Notes under the pieces: model-generated
The model's input: only the letters and a program-made list of their open reading frames with translations
Databases searched by the model: none
Told to the model about the DNA's origin: nothing
Assembly (NCBI GenBank): GCA_030531595.1
Contig: JAUNND010000004.1
Span: 1-59,939 of the forward strand
DNA from: Eubacteriales bacterium
GTDB lineage: Bacteria > Bacillota > Clostridia > Oscillospirales > Oscillospiraceae
Length of the DNA stretch: 59,939 bases
Reading direction: 5' to 3'
Part shown: positions 25,618 through 32,521 of the stretch, one piece after another
How the letters are laid out: every line of letters begins with the position of its first letter
Numbering within the stretch: the stretch's first letter is position 1
Translations under genes and position numbers: made by a program

Positions 25618-25914
25618 ATGAACGTCAAAGTAATCACGGAAAACGAAACAGCGATCTTATCTCCCATGGAGAAAATAGACTTTGTTTCGGCACCGGAGCT
25701 TGAAAAGGTAATCGAGGAATATGCCGAGAAGACGGAGAGCATGGTTATCGATATGACTATGGTGGACTATATCAGTTCCGCAGGTCTGCGTGCCATCCTT
25801 CTTGCGGATAATCTGATGAGTGCGAAAAAAGGTCTGGTATTAAAAAATGTCAATATCAGTGTAAAAGATATTCTGGATATCTCCGGCTTCAGCCGGGAAC
25901 TGAAAATCGAATGA
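25618..25914 (+). CDS. STAS-domain anti-anti-sigma-like protein
   Basis: The 98-residue single-domain protein is similar to SpoIIAA/RsbV (MNVKVITENETAILSPMEKIDFVSAPEL...). The phosphorylation loop YISSAGLRAIL carries the expected Ser just before AGL. SD AAAGGAG, ATG 25618. It is the last gene of the NRPS operon and is followed by a strong terminator. In family systems the unphosphorylated form binds an anti-sigma kinase; here the kinase candidates are the HATPase domains of the two upstream membrane proteins. No sigma factor gene is in the window, so the output may instead be direct control of the transporter or phosphatase (inference). Confidence 0.92.
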   Translation: MNVKVITENETAILSPMEKIDFVSAPELEKVIEEYAEKTESMVIDMTMVDYISSAGLRAILLADNLMSAKKGLVLKNVNISVKDILDISGFSRELKIE

Positions 25915-25941
25915 TGAAACCAGGCTATGAAGAATGATCCG

Positions 25942-25997
25942 TCAGGGTATCTGCCAAAAGCGCTTTTGCAGATACCCTGATATTTTTTCTTTTTTTG
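25942..25997 (+). terminator. terminator of the NRPS operon
   Basis: A long near-perfect palindrome (25942-25980; outer stem TCAGGGTATCTGC/GCAGATACCCTGA, inner CAAAAGCGCTTTTG, one bulge) is followed by ATATTTTTTCTTTTTTTG. It closes the 14.5-kb unit. Confidence 0.9.
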
Positions 25998-26048
25998 AGT
26001 TTTGTACTGCTTTCAATTTAATTATTTGTAAAGTTTCTCTGAACACTA

Positions 26049-26094
26049 TTGTATCGTGCAGACAGGCAGACTATAATAGTAGAAAGTTCTACTA
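26049..26094 (+). promoter_or_regulatory. promoter with overlapping MarR operator
   Basis: TTGTAT (26049-26054), a 17-bp spacer and TATAAT (26072-26077). The perfect dyad TAGTAGAA-AG-TTCTACTA (26077-26094) begins on the last base of the -10 and covers the transcription start. It is placed for autorepression by the MarR protein encoded 18 nt downstream. Confidence 0.8.
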
Positions 26095-26111
26095 ATTGCA
26101 GGAGGGAGACA

Positions 26112-26534
26112 ATGGAATATCAAACACTAAACCTTTTATTTCGCTGCAACAAAGAGTTCAGTCATGAGCCAATTCGCAGACATGAATTAAGCGATACGGA
26201 ATGTATGATATGCTCCTATATCTATTCCCATGAAAACTGTTCGCAGGATGATGTTTCGGCGGCTCTGAAAACGGATAAAACGACTGTCGGAAAAGCGCTG
26301 GCTTCGCTTGAAAAGAAAAAATGTGTCATCCGCACACAGGATAAGGCTGATAAACGGATCAAGCGGCTCTTCCTTACGGACGTCGGGCATGAAAAAATAG
26401 CCGAGCTTTTGGAAATTCATAATAACTGGCTGAGAGAGATTATGACCTGCCTATCTTCAGAAGAACAAAAACGATTTGAGAATTATTGCGAACGGCTGCT
26501 TGCCGCTGCGGAGGAACTTGAAAATGTCCGATAA
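26112..26534 (+). CDS. MarR-family transcriptional regulator
   Basis: A 140-residue winged-helix regulator. Start ATG 26112 has the SD GGAGGGAG; a longer frame from 26049 begins inside the promoter. Helix-turn-helix residues about 40-80 (CSQDDVSAALKTDKTTVGKALASLEKK) and the wing IRTQDKADKRIKRLFLT are typical. The C-terminal dimer helix ends AAAEELENVR. It overlaps the next membrane-protein gene by 11 nt, so both are translated together. With the dyad over its promoter it most likely represses this small operon until a ligand, often a phenolic compound, binds. The ligand cannot be told from sequence. Confidence 0.9.
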   Translation: MEYQTLNLLFRCNKEFSHEPIRRHELSDTECMICSYIYSHENCSQDDVSAALKTDKTTVGKALASLEKKKCVIRTQDKADKRIKRLFLTDVGHEKIAELLEIHNNWLREIMTCLSSEEQKRFENYCERLLAAAEELENVR

Positions 26535-27033
26535 ACCGAAGATAACAAAGGACACCGTTCCGGAAGATTTCACACTGTCGCTTGCCCTGGTGGACGCGCT
26601 GCCGGTGCTGTTTTTCGGCGGAAGCATGATCCTTACCGCTCTTTTATTCAAAAGCAGACTGTTTCCGGCAGGTGCGCTTGCCTGCTTCTGGGCGGGAGCG
26701 GCCAAAGTGCTGTGGAAGATCATTGTCGTGAAAAAGAAAAAGAATATATGGTGGCTTTTCCTGCAAATGCGCATCGTTATGCCCGTCGGGTTTGCGCTGA
26801 TGCTGCTTTCCGTGATTCTGAACCGGAAAGCGATCCATTTTGCCGCTGTCCTCGCGGCGGTCACATCTCTCCCCTCAGTAATCTTTTTTTCCCTCGGCTT
26901 GATCGGCATGGTGCTGATGGGAATATTTGCCTCCCAGCTTGACTCGTCAGATCTGCGCTCCAACTGGATCGAACAGCTTACAAATACGGCGGCGCAGGCG
27001 GCGATATTTATCGGAATTCTTTTATTATTCTGA
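26524..27033 (+). CDS. small polytopic membrane protein, unknown function
   Basis: The 169-residue protein starts at ATG 26524 (MSDKPKITKDTVPEDFTLSL), overlapping the MarR gene by 11 nt. About five hydrophobic helices are visible (ALPVLFFGGSMILTALLF, FPAGALACFWAGAAKVLW, IVMPVGFALMLLSVIL, FSLGLIGMVLMGIFA, AAQAAIFIGILLLF). The basic loop VVKKKKN lies after helix 2. No family motif is recognised. Similar MarR plus membrane protein pairs often sit next to flavodoxin-type oxidoreductases, and a remnant of such a gene follows 11 nt downstream. The protein could be a transport or redox-stress membrane partner; this is not supported by motifs. Confidence 0.7.
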   Translation: MSDKPKITKDTVPEDFTLSLALVDALPVLFFGGSMILTALLFKSRLFPAGALACFWAGAAKVLWKIIVVKKKKNIWWLFLQMRIVMPVGFALMLLSVILNRKAIHFAAVLAAVTSLPSVIFFSLGLIGMVLMGIFASQLDSSDLRSNWIEQLTNTAAQAAIFIGILLLF

Positions 27034-27044
27034 AAGGAAAAGAC

Positions 27045-27131
27045 ATGAAAATAACGGTACTGAACGGAAGCCCGAAGGGAGATTACAGCATCACCCTCGC
27101 CCCATATAAAATGGTGCTTGAAAAATACTGA
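27045..27131 (+). pseudogene. 5' remnant of flavodoxin-fold NAD(P)H oxidoreductase
   Basis: ATG 27045 with SD GAAAGGAAAAG opens a 28-codon frame beginning MKITVLNGSPKGDYSITL, the FMN-binding start of NADPH-dependent FMN reductase/flavodoxin-like proteins (family length about 180-280). The frame then reads APYKMVLEKY and stops at 27131. The remaining 85 % of such a gene is absent; the next gene begins 23 nt later. This is most simply a deletion remnant of the third gene of the MarR operon. Confidence 0.7.
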
Positions 27132-27154
27132 TATAAAATAAGAAGGATTTATTT

Positions 27155-28099
27155 ATGGAAGAAACACTGGAACGCCTGCTTGATTTTTTTGATATTGAAG
27201 ATGAAAACGGCGTATCCAATCTGGATAAGATGCATATGCATCAGAAAGTATTGCGCAGGGTCGAAACGACAGATAAGGATAAAAGTGTGGAAGAAGCCGA
27301 AAACAGCGGTGCGGACGGAGAGCTTCCGAACGGCATTATTGTGTCCGACGGGAAGATCATCGGTCTCGGCATCCATATCTATAATGAGGATGTCTATCCC
27401 CTGAAAAGCTTTGAGATCAATCTGCGAAACTGTGATCTGATCGGTGAGCTTAACATTTCCGACTGCACAGACATGGTTTTTCTCGATCTTTATCACAACA
27501 AAATCACGTCTATCCTGTCGAAAAATATGCCGTCCATGCGGATATTCGGCGTACAGGATAATCTGCTGGAAAGCATAGACGTGTCCGAAATGCCCGCCTG
27601 TCAGGGGGTCGATGCGGGAAAAAACCGGCTGAAAGAAATTGACGTTTCGCGCAATCCGGAGCTTGTCGAGCTGTATATCAACGACAATGATTTTACGGAG
27701 ATCAAAGTGTCGCACAATCCGAAGCTCAAATATTTCTATTGCCACAATAACCGTATTCGCGCTCTGGATACCCGTGCAAATTCGCTCCTCAGGCATCTGA
27801 ACGCCACGGGAAACCCGATGAAAGTGATCCTCTCTTCGGCACCTCAGCGGGAAGAAAAACTGCCGCTGGAGCTGTATGCCGGAGCCGGCGGCTGTGTGGG
27901 GCTGAAATTCAATCCGGTGTATAACGCACAGTGGAAAGAAACCGGTGAATGGCAGCAGAGCTATTATGCCTATCCGGAGGAAGGGTATCACTTTGTCGGA
28001 TGGTTTGAAAACGGAGAAAAGGTCTCGGAAGACGAAGTATGGATCGATGAATACGGCACGAGTCGGGTTTTGAAAGCCCTGTTTGATACTGAAAACTGA
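27155..28099 (+). CDS. leucine-rich-repeat protein with C-terminal InlB-type repeat
   Basis: The 314-residue protein has no signal peptide. After an acidic start (about 1-60), residues about 90-230 carry six or so LRRs of about 21 residues (FLDLYHNKITSILSKNMPSM, VDAGKNRLKEIDVSRNPELV, LYINDNDFTEIKVSHNPKLK, FYCHNNRIRALDT). The end (about 265-314) resembles a Listeria-Bacteroides InlB B-repeat (PEEGYHFVGWFENGEKVSED...LKALFD). Such domains are usually on secreted proteins, so the missing export signal is odd. It could have lost its leader or act inside the cell. It has SD AAGAAGGA and its own terminator. Function unknown; protein binding is likely from the LRR fold. Confidence 0.75.
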   Translation: MEETLERLLDFFDIEDENGVSNLDKMHMHQKVLRRVETTDKDKSVEEAENSGADGELPNGIIVSDGKIIGLGIHIYNEDVYPLKSFEINLRNCDLIGELNISDCTDMVFLDLYHNKITSILSKNMPSMRIFGVQDNLLESIDVSEMPACQGVDAGKNRLKEIDVSRNPELVELYINDNDFTEIKVSHNPKLKYFYCHNNRIRALDTRANSLLRHLNATGNPMKVILSSAPQREEKLPLELYAGAGGCVGLKFNPVYNAQWKETGEWQQSYYAYPEEGYHFVGWFENGEKVSEDEVWIDEYGTSRVLKALFDTEN

Positions 28100-28101
28100 T
28101 T

Positions 28102-28163
28102 AAACTCCCATGCGCCAAATGTGCACCACGATAAATGAAAGCTGACTGCGCATGGGAGTTTTT
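28102..28163 (+). terminator. terminator after LRR gene
   Basis: A 14-bp stem AAACTCCCATGCGC (28102-28115) pairs with GCGCATGGGAGTTT (28148-28161) across a 32-nt loop, then TT. The long loop is unusual, but the stem is perfect. Confidence 0.7.
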
Positions 28164-28398
28164 CGCATCCGTTCCGGTTGCCCCGTCAGGGGCGAGGAAC
28201 GGGCGATTATTATAATTTTACTGCGGAAGCGGAGCTTTCACAGTAAAACAAGACATTTTGTAAATGCTTCAAAAGCTTTGATTAAAAATGTCTCTTTTTC
28301 ATCAAAAATGAGTATGATCAGAAGAACAATGATTAATGCAAAACAGAACAGAAGAAGGTTTCTTCTTGTTCTACCCCAACTATTGACATAGAGCCAAT
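28164..28398. other. gene-free stretch with possible IS-end motif
   Basis: About 235 nt of A/T-rich sequence without a credible gene. At 28346-28372 an imperfect hairpin (AACAGAAGAAGG/TTTCTTCTTGTT) is seen. It is followed by CTACCCCAACTATTGACATA and then GAGCC (28371-28395), which on the minus strand reads GGCTCTATGTCAATAGTTGG. I recognise this as resembling termini of ISL3/IS1182-like elements common in gut Clostridia (recollection, not checked). It is probably the end of a decayed insertion sequence. Confidence 0.4.
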
Positions 28399-28434
28399 AA
28401 AAAGTGCCGTAAACGTTGGTTTACAGCACTTTTT
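28399..28434 (-). terminator. terminator of tRNA-Arg
   Basis: Stem AAAAAGTGC/GCACTTTTT plus GTAAAC/GTTTAC with one internal mismatch. On the minus strand it starts 4 nt after the tRNA and ends in TTTTT. Confidence 0.85.
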
Positions 28435-28437
28435 CAG

Positions 28438-28511
28438 CACCCCCGGCTGGATTCGAACCAGTGGCCTTTCGCTTAGGAGGCGAACGCTCTATCCTGCTGA
28501 GCTACGGGGGC
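28438..28511 (-). tRNA. tRNA-Arg(CCT)
   Basis: On the minus strand: acceptor GCCCCCG paired with CGGGGGT (one G-T), D-stem GCTC/GAGC, anticodon stem TTCGC/GCGAA with loop CTCCTAA, T-loop TTCGAAT. Anticodon CCT reads AGG (Arg). The first T-stem pair is A-C. CCA is not encoded. Confidence 0.95.
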
Positions 28512-28540
28512 ATATAATTATTTTATTTGCAGTGTTCGAT

Positions 28541-28569
28541 ATTGTAACTCATAAGTCTGAGCGTGTCAA
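28541..28569 (-). promoter_or_regulatory. sigma-A promoter of tRNA-Arg
   Basis: On the minus strand TTGACA (28564-28569), a 17-bp spacer and TACAAT (28541-28546), 29 nt before the tRNA. Confidence 0.8.
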
Positions 28570-28623
28570 CAAGTTTATGTTGAAGCGCCTGCAGAACTAC
28601 GATTTATCATTTTGAAAAAACAG

Positions 28624-28668
28624 TTGACAATCGGAGAAATATGTGTTATTGTACTAATTAGCTAATAC
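28624..28668 (+). promoter_or_regulatory. promoter and operator of the GntR-ABC operon
   Basis: TTGACA (28624-28629), a 17-bp spacer and TATTGT (28647-28652). The imperfect dyad GTACTAATTAGCTAATAC (28651-28668) overlaps the -10 end and start site, the usual place for YtrA-type GntR autorepression. Confidence 0.7.
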
Positions 28669-28691
28669 ATAGATACAGAGGGAGGGAGAAG

Positions 28692-29069
28692 ATGAACTGG
28701 CAGTTTGACAACAATACCCCGATCTACACGCAGATCGTGAGTAAATACCGTTTTGCTATCGCTTCGGGAGAGCTGAAGCCGGGAGCAAAGCTCGCGGCGG
28801 TGAGAGACATTGCGATGGAAGCCGGGGTCAATCCGAACACCATGCAGCGTGCCTTTCAGGAGCTTGAACGTATGGGGCTTGTCTTTACCCAGCGCAGCAG
28901 CGGAAGATTTGTAACAGAGGACATAAATGTGATCGATGAAACAAAAAAGGCTTTTGCCGGTGAACATATAAAGCGCTTTTTGAGCACAATGGCCGGCCTG
29001 GGCTTCAGCAGAGACGAGATCATGAGTCTTATCGGAAAAACTATGGAGGGAAACAATGGCAATTTTTGA
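28692..29069 (+). CDS. GntR-family (YtrA-type) repressor
   Basis: The 125-residue protein has the winged-helix domain about 8-75 (TPIYTQIVSKYRFAIASGEL, GAKLAAVRDIAMEAGVNPNTM, QRAFQELERMGLVFTQRSSG) and only a short C-terminal dimer tail. This is the hallmark of the small YtrA subfamily that controls ABC exporters. SD GAGGGAGGGAG. It overlaps the ABC ATPase gene by 14 nt, so regulator and transporter are coupled. In Gram-positives such operons often answer cell-wall-active antibiotics; the inducer here is unknown. Confidence 0.9.
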   Translation: MNWQFDNNTPIYTQIVSKYRFAIASGELKPGAKLAAVRDIAMEAGVNPNTMQRAFQELERMGLVFTQRSSGRFVTEDINVIDETKKAFAGEHIKRFLSTMAGLGFSRDEIMSLIGKTMEGNNGNF

Positions 29070-29763
29070 ATGTGCGGAAATTAAAAAGCATTACGGCTCG
29101 AACTTTGCCCTGAACGGATTCAGCGTAAAGGTCGAGCCCGGCAGGATCGTCGGACTCTTAGGACCGAACGGCAGCGGCAAGACCACGCTTATGAAGCTTG
29201 CAAACGGTCTTCTGACGTGTGACAGCGGTGAGATACTGATAAACGGAGAAAAGCCGGGAAAAAACAGCAAAATGATCATAAGCTATCTGCCGGATAAGAA
29301 TTATCTCCCGAATTGGATGAACTGCGATAAGCTCATGGACTTTTTTGCAGACTTTTATGCCGATTTCGACAGGCAGCGTGCCGAGGTCATGCTCTCCGGA
29401 CTCGGACTTGACAGAAAGCAGCCGATCAGACAGATGTCAAAAGGCACGAGGGAGAAGGTGCAGCTCATTATGGTCATGAGCCGCCGCGCAAAACTCTATC
29501 TGCTGGACGAGCCGATCGGCGGAGTCGACCCGGCAACGAGAGACTATATTTTGGAGACGATCATAAGAAATTATGATACCGATGCTTCGGTCATCATTTC
29601 AACGCATCTTATCTCCGATGTGGAGAAGATCCTGGACGATGTTATTTTTATCGATAAAGGTAAAAACGTACTGTTTTCCTCTGTCGATGATATCAGATCA
29701 CAGCATAACAGAAGCGTTGACGAATATTTCAGGGAGGTATTCAGATGTTCGGGAAGTTATTAA
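29056..29763 (+). CDS. ABC transporter ATP-binding protein (YtrB-like)
   Basis: A 235-residue ATPase: Walker A GPNGSGKTT (about residues 35-43), Q-loop ISYLPDK, signature MSKGTREKV (a relaxed LSGGQ, usual in this exporter branch), Walker B LYLLDEPIGGVD and H-loop STHLI. It pairs with the downstream membrane subunit (19-nt overlap) and with the GntR regulator upstream. As in YtrBC/YxlFG-type systems it should drive export or removal of a membrane-active compound. The substrate is not evident. Confidence 0.92.
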   Translation: MAIFECAEIKKHYGSNFALNGFSVKVEPGRIVGLLGPNGSGKTTLMKLANGLLTCDSGEILINGEKPGKNSKMIISYLPDKNYLPNWMNCDKLMDFFADFYADFDRQRAEVMLSGLGLDRKQPIRQMSKGTREKVQLIMVMSRRAKLYLLDEPIGGVDPATRDYILETIIRNYDTDASVIISTHLISDVEKILDDVIFIDKGKNVLFSSVDDIRSQHNRSVDEYFREVFRCSGSY

Positions 29764-30584
29764 AACATGAATTTCGCGCAACGGGACGCATTATGCTTCC
29801 TCTGCTGGGAGGCGTGCTCGTCCTTTCTCCGCTGGCAGGATTTTTCAGCAAAGCCGTCAACAAAGGTATGGGAGGCAGCCTAATAAGATTTTTCAGTTTC
29901 CTGTTTATGTTTGCTTTTGTTGTCGGAATGGTCGCCATATTCGTTACTGCCGTCATTATTATGGTCCGCCGGTTTTATTCCAATATGCTCGGAGATGAGG
30001 GATATCTGACGTTTACGCTTCCGGTAGGGGTGAACAGTCTCATCCTTTCAAAGCTTATAGTTTCGTTCGTGTGGTTTATGGGCGCCTCACTTATTGCTGC
30101 GGCGGCAGGAGCCATTGCGGTGAAAACCTATTACAGCGGCTCTGATTTCAGCGTGGCATGGAACTTTATACGCGACTGTTTCCGACTCGTGGGAGTCGGG
30201 AACGGAATTGCCTTAATCATCGAGTTTCTTGTCATGCTCTTCCTCATGAGCTGCGCGATATGCCTGCACTTCTATGCGGCTATGGCTCTGGGTAACTGCT
30301 TTGCCAATAAAAAGATATTCCTGAGCGTCTGCTTCTTTGTGCTTTTAAGCTTTGTAATGAGCTGGATCCAGTTTGCTCTTCTTTCCGGACCGGGACAGAA
30401 TAATCTGATCTACTCCGTAAACCGGATCTATGATATATGGCTGAACGGAATGGTAAACGAAGAGGCCTATATTGCTATACCGCATACCCTGTTCTTAAGC
30501 GGCTGTGTTTATTTCCTTATCATCTCAGCAATTTACTATGTTCCTACTCTTCTTCCGCTGAAGAAAAAACTCAATCTCAGCTGA
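29745..30584 (+). CDS. ABC transporter permease
   Basis: A 279-residue membrane protein with about six helices (LPLLGGVLVLSPLAGFF, FLFMFAFVVGMVAIFV, FVWFMGASLIAAAAGAIAV, IALIIEFLVMLFLMSCAI, FFVLLSFVMSWIQFALL, YFLIISAIYYVPTLL). The loop YSNMLGDEGYLTFTLPV is typical of ABC-2-like permeases of GntR/YtrA operons. Start ATG 29745 lies inside the ATPase gene; a following terminator ends the three-gene operon. It forms the translocation path for the ATPase upstream. Confidence 0.88.
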   Translation: MFGKLLKHEFRATGRIMLPLLGGVLVLSPLAGFFSKAVNKGMGGSLIRFFSFLFMFAFVVGMVAIFVTAVIIMVRRFYSNMLGDEGYLTFTLPVGVNSLILSKLIVSFVWFMGASLIAAAAGAIAVKTYYSGSDFSVAWNFIRDCFRLVGVGNGIALIIEFLVMLFLMSCAICLHFYAAMALGNCFANKKIFLSVCFFVLLSFVMSWIQFALLSGPGQNNLIYSVNRIYDIWLNGMVNEEAYIAIPHTLFLSGCVYFLIISAIYYVPTLLPLKKKLNLS

Positions 30585-30591
30585 CAGTACC

Positions 30592-30628
30592 GCCCGATAT
30601 GACATACATTGTTGTCATATCGGGCTTT
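30592..30628 (+). terminator. terminator of the GntR-ABC operon
   Basis: A 13-bp stem GCCCGATATGACA (30592-30604) pairs with its complement (30613-30625), followed by TTTGTTT. Confidence 0.85.
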
Positions 30629-30686
30629 GTTTACGAAAATTTAATTTTTCGCTTCCCTGCAATACATAATATGTAACGGTTTGAAA

Positions 30687-30715
30687 TTGACTTTGAAATG
30701 ACTGTAAAGTATAAT
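30687..30715 (+). promoter_or_regulatory. sigma-A promoter of the NahK-like gene
   Basis: TTGACT (30687-30692), a 17-bp spacer and TATAAT (30710-30715). This gives a leader of about 90 nt before ATG 30814. Confidence 0.75.
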
Positions 30716-30813
30716 ACAAGACTGTCGGCTGATCTACATACTGACAGAACTTTACAAAGTTCAGTTTCCGAGTGATACAGATTTGCACATTATCTTCTGA
30801 AAGGGACAGTTAT

Positions 30814-31962
30814 ATGAGTTCACATATCGGCAATTTTATTCGTCCTACCGAGCAGGATGACGAAGTCTACCGTAAGCTCAGCTATATCTGCAAACAGTTT
30901 CGTATTGAGGGAGACCTTATTATTTACCGGCTGATCCCCTCGGGACATATCAACACAGCCTATTATGTGGCACTGTACAACGGTGTTGAGGTTATCCAGT
31001 TTCTTGTCCAGAAGGTCAACTGGTATGTTTTCAAAGATCCTGTTTCGATGATGAACAACATAGACCTCATTACAAAGCATGTAATGAGTAAGGAGCGCAC
31101 GCTTGAACGCAGACGCAGACTGCATTTTCATCACACCGACGAAGGAAACAATTACCTGATAATCGGCGAAGGAGAGAACAGAGAATTCTGGAGGCTCTAT
31201 AATTTTGTTGAACGCTCGGTATCCTTTGAGACCGCATCCGGAAACGAAGAGGTCCTGAGAATGTCGGGAAAGGCCTTCGGGAAATTTGTCAATCAGCTTC
31301 AGGACTTTGACGCCTCTCAGCTCGTGGAGAGCATCCCGCATTTCCATGACACACGCTATCGCCTTGAAACCTTCTTTGCCGACGTTGAAAAGGATCCGCT
31401 CGGCCGTGTCGGGGAAGTTGCCGGAGAGATCGATGAGATACGCAGAAACAGGGAATTTGCTTCTCAGCTTTGCTGTATGATCGAGCGCGGTGAGCTGCCC
31501 GTAAGAGTGACCCACAACGATACAAAGACCAATAATATCCTCTTCGACAGAGATACACTCGATCCGCTCGTAATCATCGATCTTGATACCTGTATGCCGG
31601 GGCTTGCCTGCTACGACTTCGGCGATACGATCCGTTTTGCCGCGTGTACGGCCGCAGAAGATGAAGCAGGTAATGAGCTTGATATCCGGCTGTTCCGTGC
31701 CTTTGCGGAAGGGTATATCGGGCAGACCGCGGAATTTCTGACCGATAATGAGCTCAATTCCATGGCTCTCGGCGCGTGCACCATTACTCTGGAGCTTGCC
31801 AGCCGTTTTCTCGATGACTACATAACAGGAGATAAATATTTCCGCATCGACTATCCCACGCAGAATCTTGACAGAGCAAGATCACAGCTTGATCTTTTCC
31901 GGAGCATGAAAGAGCATTTAAACGAGATGAACGATATAGTTCATGAGATAGCGGACAGATAA
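30814..31962 (+). CDS. APH-fold sugar 1-kinase, NahK-like
   Basis: The 382-residue protein starts at ATG 30814 (SD AAAGGGA; 14 further upstream codons lack one). It is an aminoglycoside-phosphotransferase-fold kinase. The catalytic loop VRVTHNDTKTNNILFD (about residue 230) and the metal motif IDLDTCMPGLACYDFGD (about 250) closely follow N-acetylhexosamine 1-kinases of bifidobacteria, which phosphorylate GlcNAc/GalNAc at C1 in mucin or milk-oligosaccharide use. The N-terminal lobe has YRLIPSGHINTAYYV and FLVQKVNWYVF. It stands alone with its own promoter and a shared terminator; no phosphorylase or uridylyltransferase is beside it. An acetylhexosamine substrate is the best guess; other sugars or a choline-type substrate cannot be excluded. 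Confidence 0.75.
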   Translation: MSSHIGNFIRPTEQDDEVYRKLSYICKQFRIEGDLIIYRLIPSGHINTAYYVALYNGVEVIQFLVQKVNWYVFKDPVSMMNNIDLITKHVMSKERTLERRRRLHFHHTDEGNNYLIIGEGENREFWRLYNFVERSVSFETASGNEEVLRMSGKAFGKFVNQLQDFDASQLVESIPHFHDTRYRLETFFADVEKDPLGRVGEVAGEIDEIRRNREFASQLCCMIERGELPVRVTHNDTKTNNILFDRDTLDPLVIIDLDTCMPGLACYDFGDTIRFAACTAAEDEAGNELDIRLFRAFAEGYIGQTAEFLTDNELNSMALGACTITLELASRFLDDYITGDKYFRIDYPTQNLDRARSQLDLFRSMKEHLNEMNDIVHEIADR

Positions 31963-31966
31963 ATTT

Positions 31967-32000
31967 CGGGGAGAGTACATTTCGGTACTCTCCCGTTTGG
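31967..32000. terminator. bidirectional terminator between converging genes
   Basis: A 10-bp stem GGGAGAGTAC/GTACTCTCCC (31969-31978 with 31985-31994) sits between the stop codons of the NahK-like and DUF4830 genes. Confidence 0.7.
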
Positions 32001-32001
32001 C

Positions 32002-32460
32002 TTATAACCGGGGCTGGCTGATAAACCCGTGCATGAAACCGTCGGATGAGAGAGTGTGGATATCACCGGCGATCACATTCCCTTTATATACGTAGATCGT
32101 TATAAAAACATCCTTTGCCCCGCCGGTGTAGTTCATGAGCCGGTAAGTATACTGCATACATTCCTTTCCGCTGTATTTTTCAAGCTCAAAGCCCTGAGAT
32201 CTCTGAAGCTGACAGTATTCTGTCATAACGTCTCCAAACTCAGACGGAAAAGTGATCCTTTTTTCGGCCTCACTTTTTACATCCGCCTCCCAGCCGTATG
32301 AGCGCAGGTAAGCAGTTCTTCCTTCCGCGGTGTTCAGATCGGGCTTTGAGCGGGAGCCGACGAGACCTTTTGCAAGTATCCCGAGCAGAAACAGCAGTGC
32401 AAAACAGCCGATGATCAGCAGTGCTTTTTTTCTGTTGAACCTTGTGCTTTTTTTCAACAT
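32002..32460 (-). CDS. DUF4830-type membrane-anchored protein
   Basis: The 152-residue protein has a basic N-terminus (MLKKSTRFNRKK), one membrane helix (ALLIIGCFALLFLLGILA, residues about 13-30) and an extracellular domain of about 110 residues (RTAYLRSYGWEADVKSE, ITFPSEFGDVMTEYCQLQRS, DVFITIYVYKGNVIAGDIHT). These motifs match the DUF4830 family of Clostridia as I remember it. The function is unknown. It is divergent from rsuA (61 nt between starts) and convergent with the NahK-like gene. Confidence 0.7.
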   Translation of the reverse strand: MLKKSTRFNRKKALLIIGCFALLFLLGILAKGLVGSRSKPDLNTAEGRTAYLRSYGWEADVKSEAEKRITFPSEFGDVMTEYCQLQRSQGFELEKYSGKECMQYTYRLMNYTGGAKDVFITIYVYKGNVIAGDIHTLSSDGFMHGFISQPRL

Positions 32461-32521
32461 GACGCTTCACCTCTGAGACAGCTTATTCATATACAACCGA
32501 TTTATTACAGGAAGTACGGAT

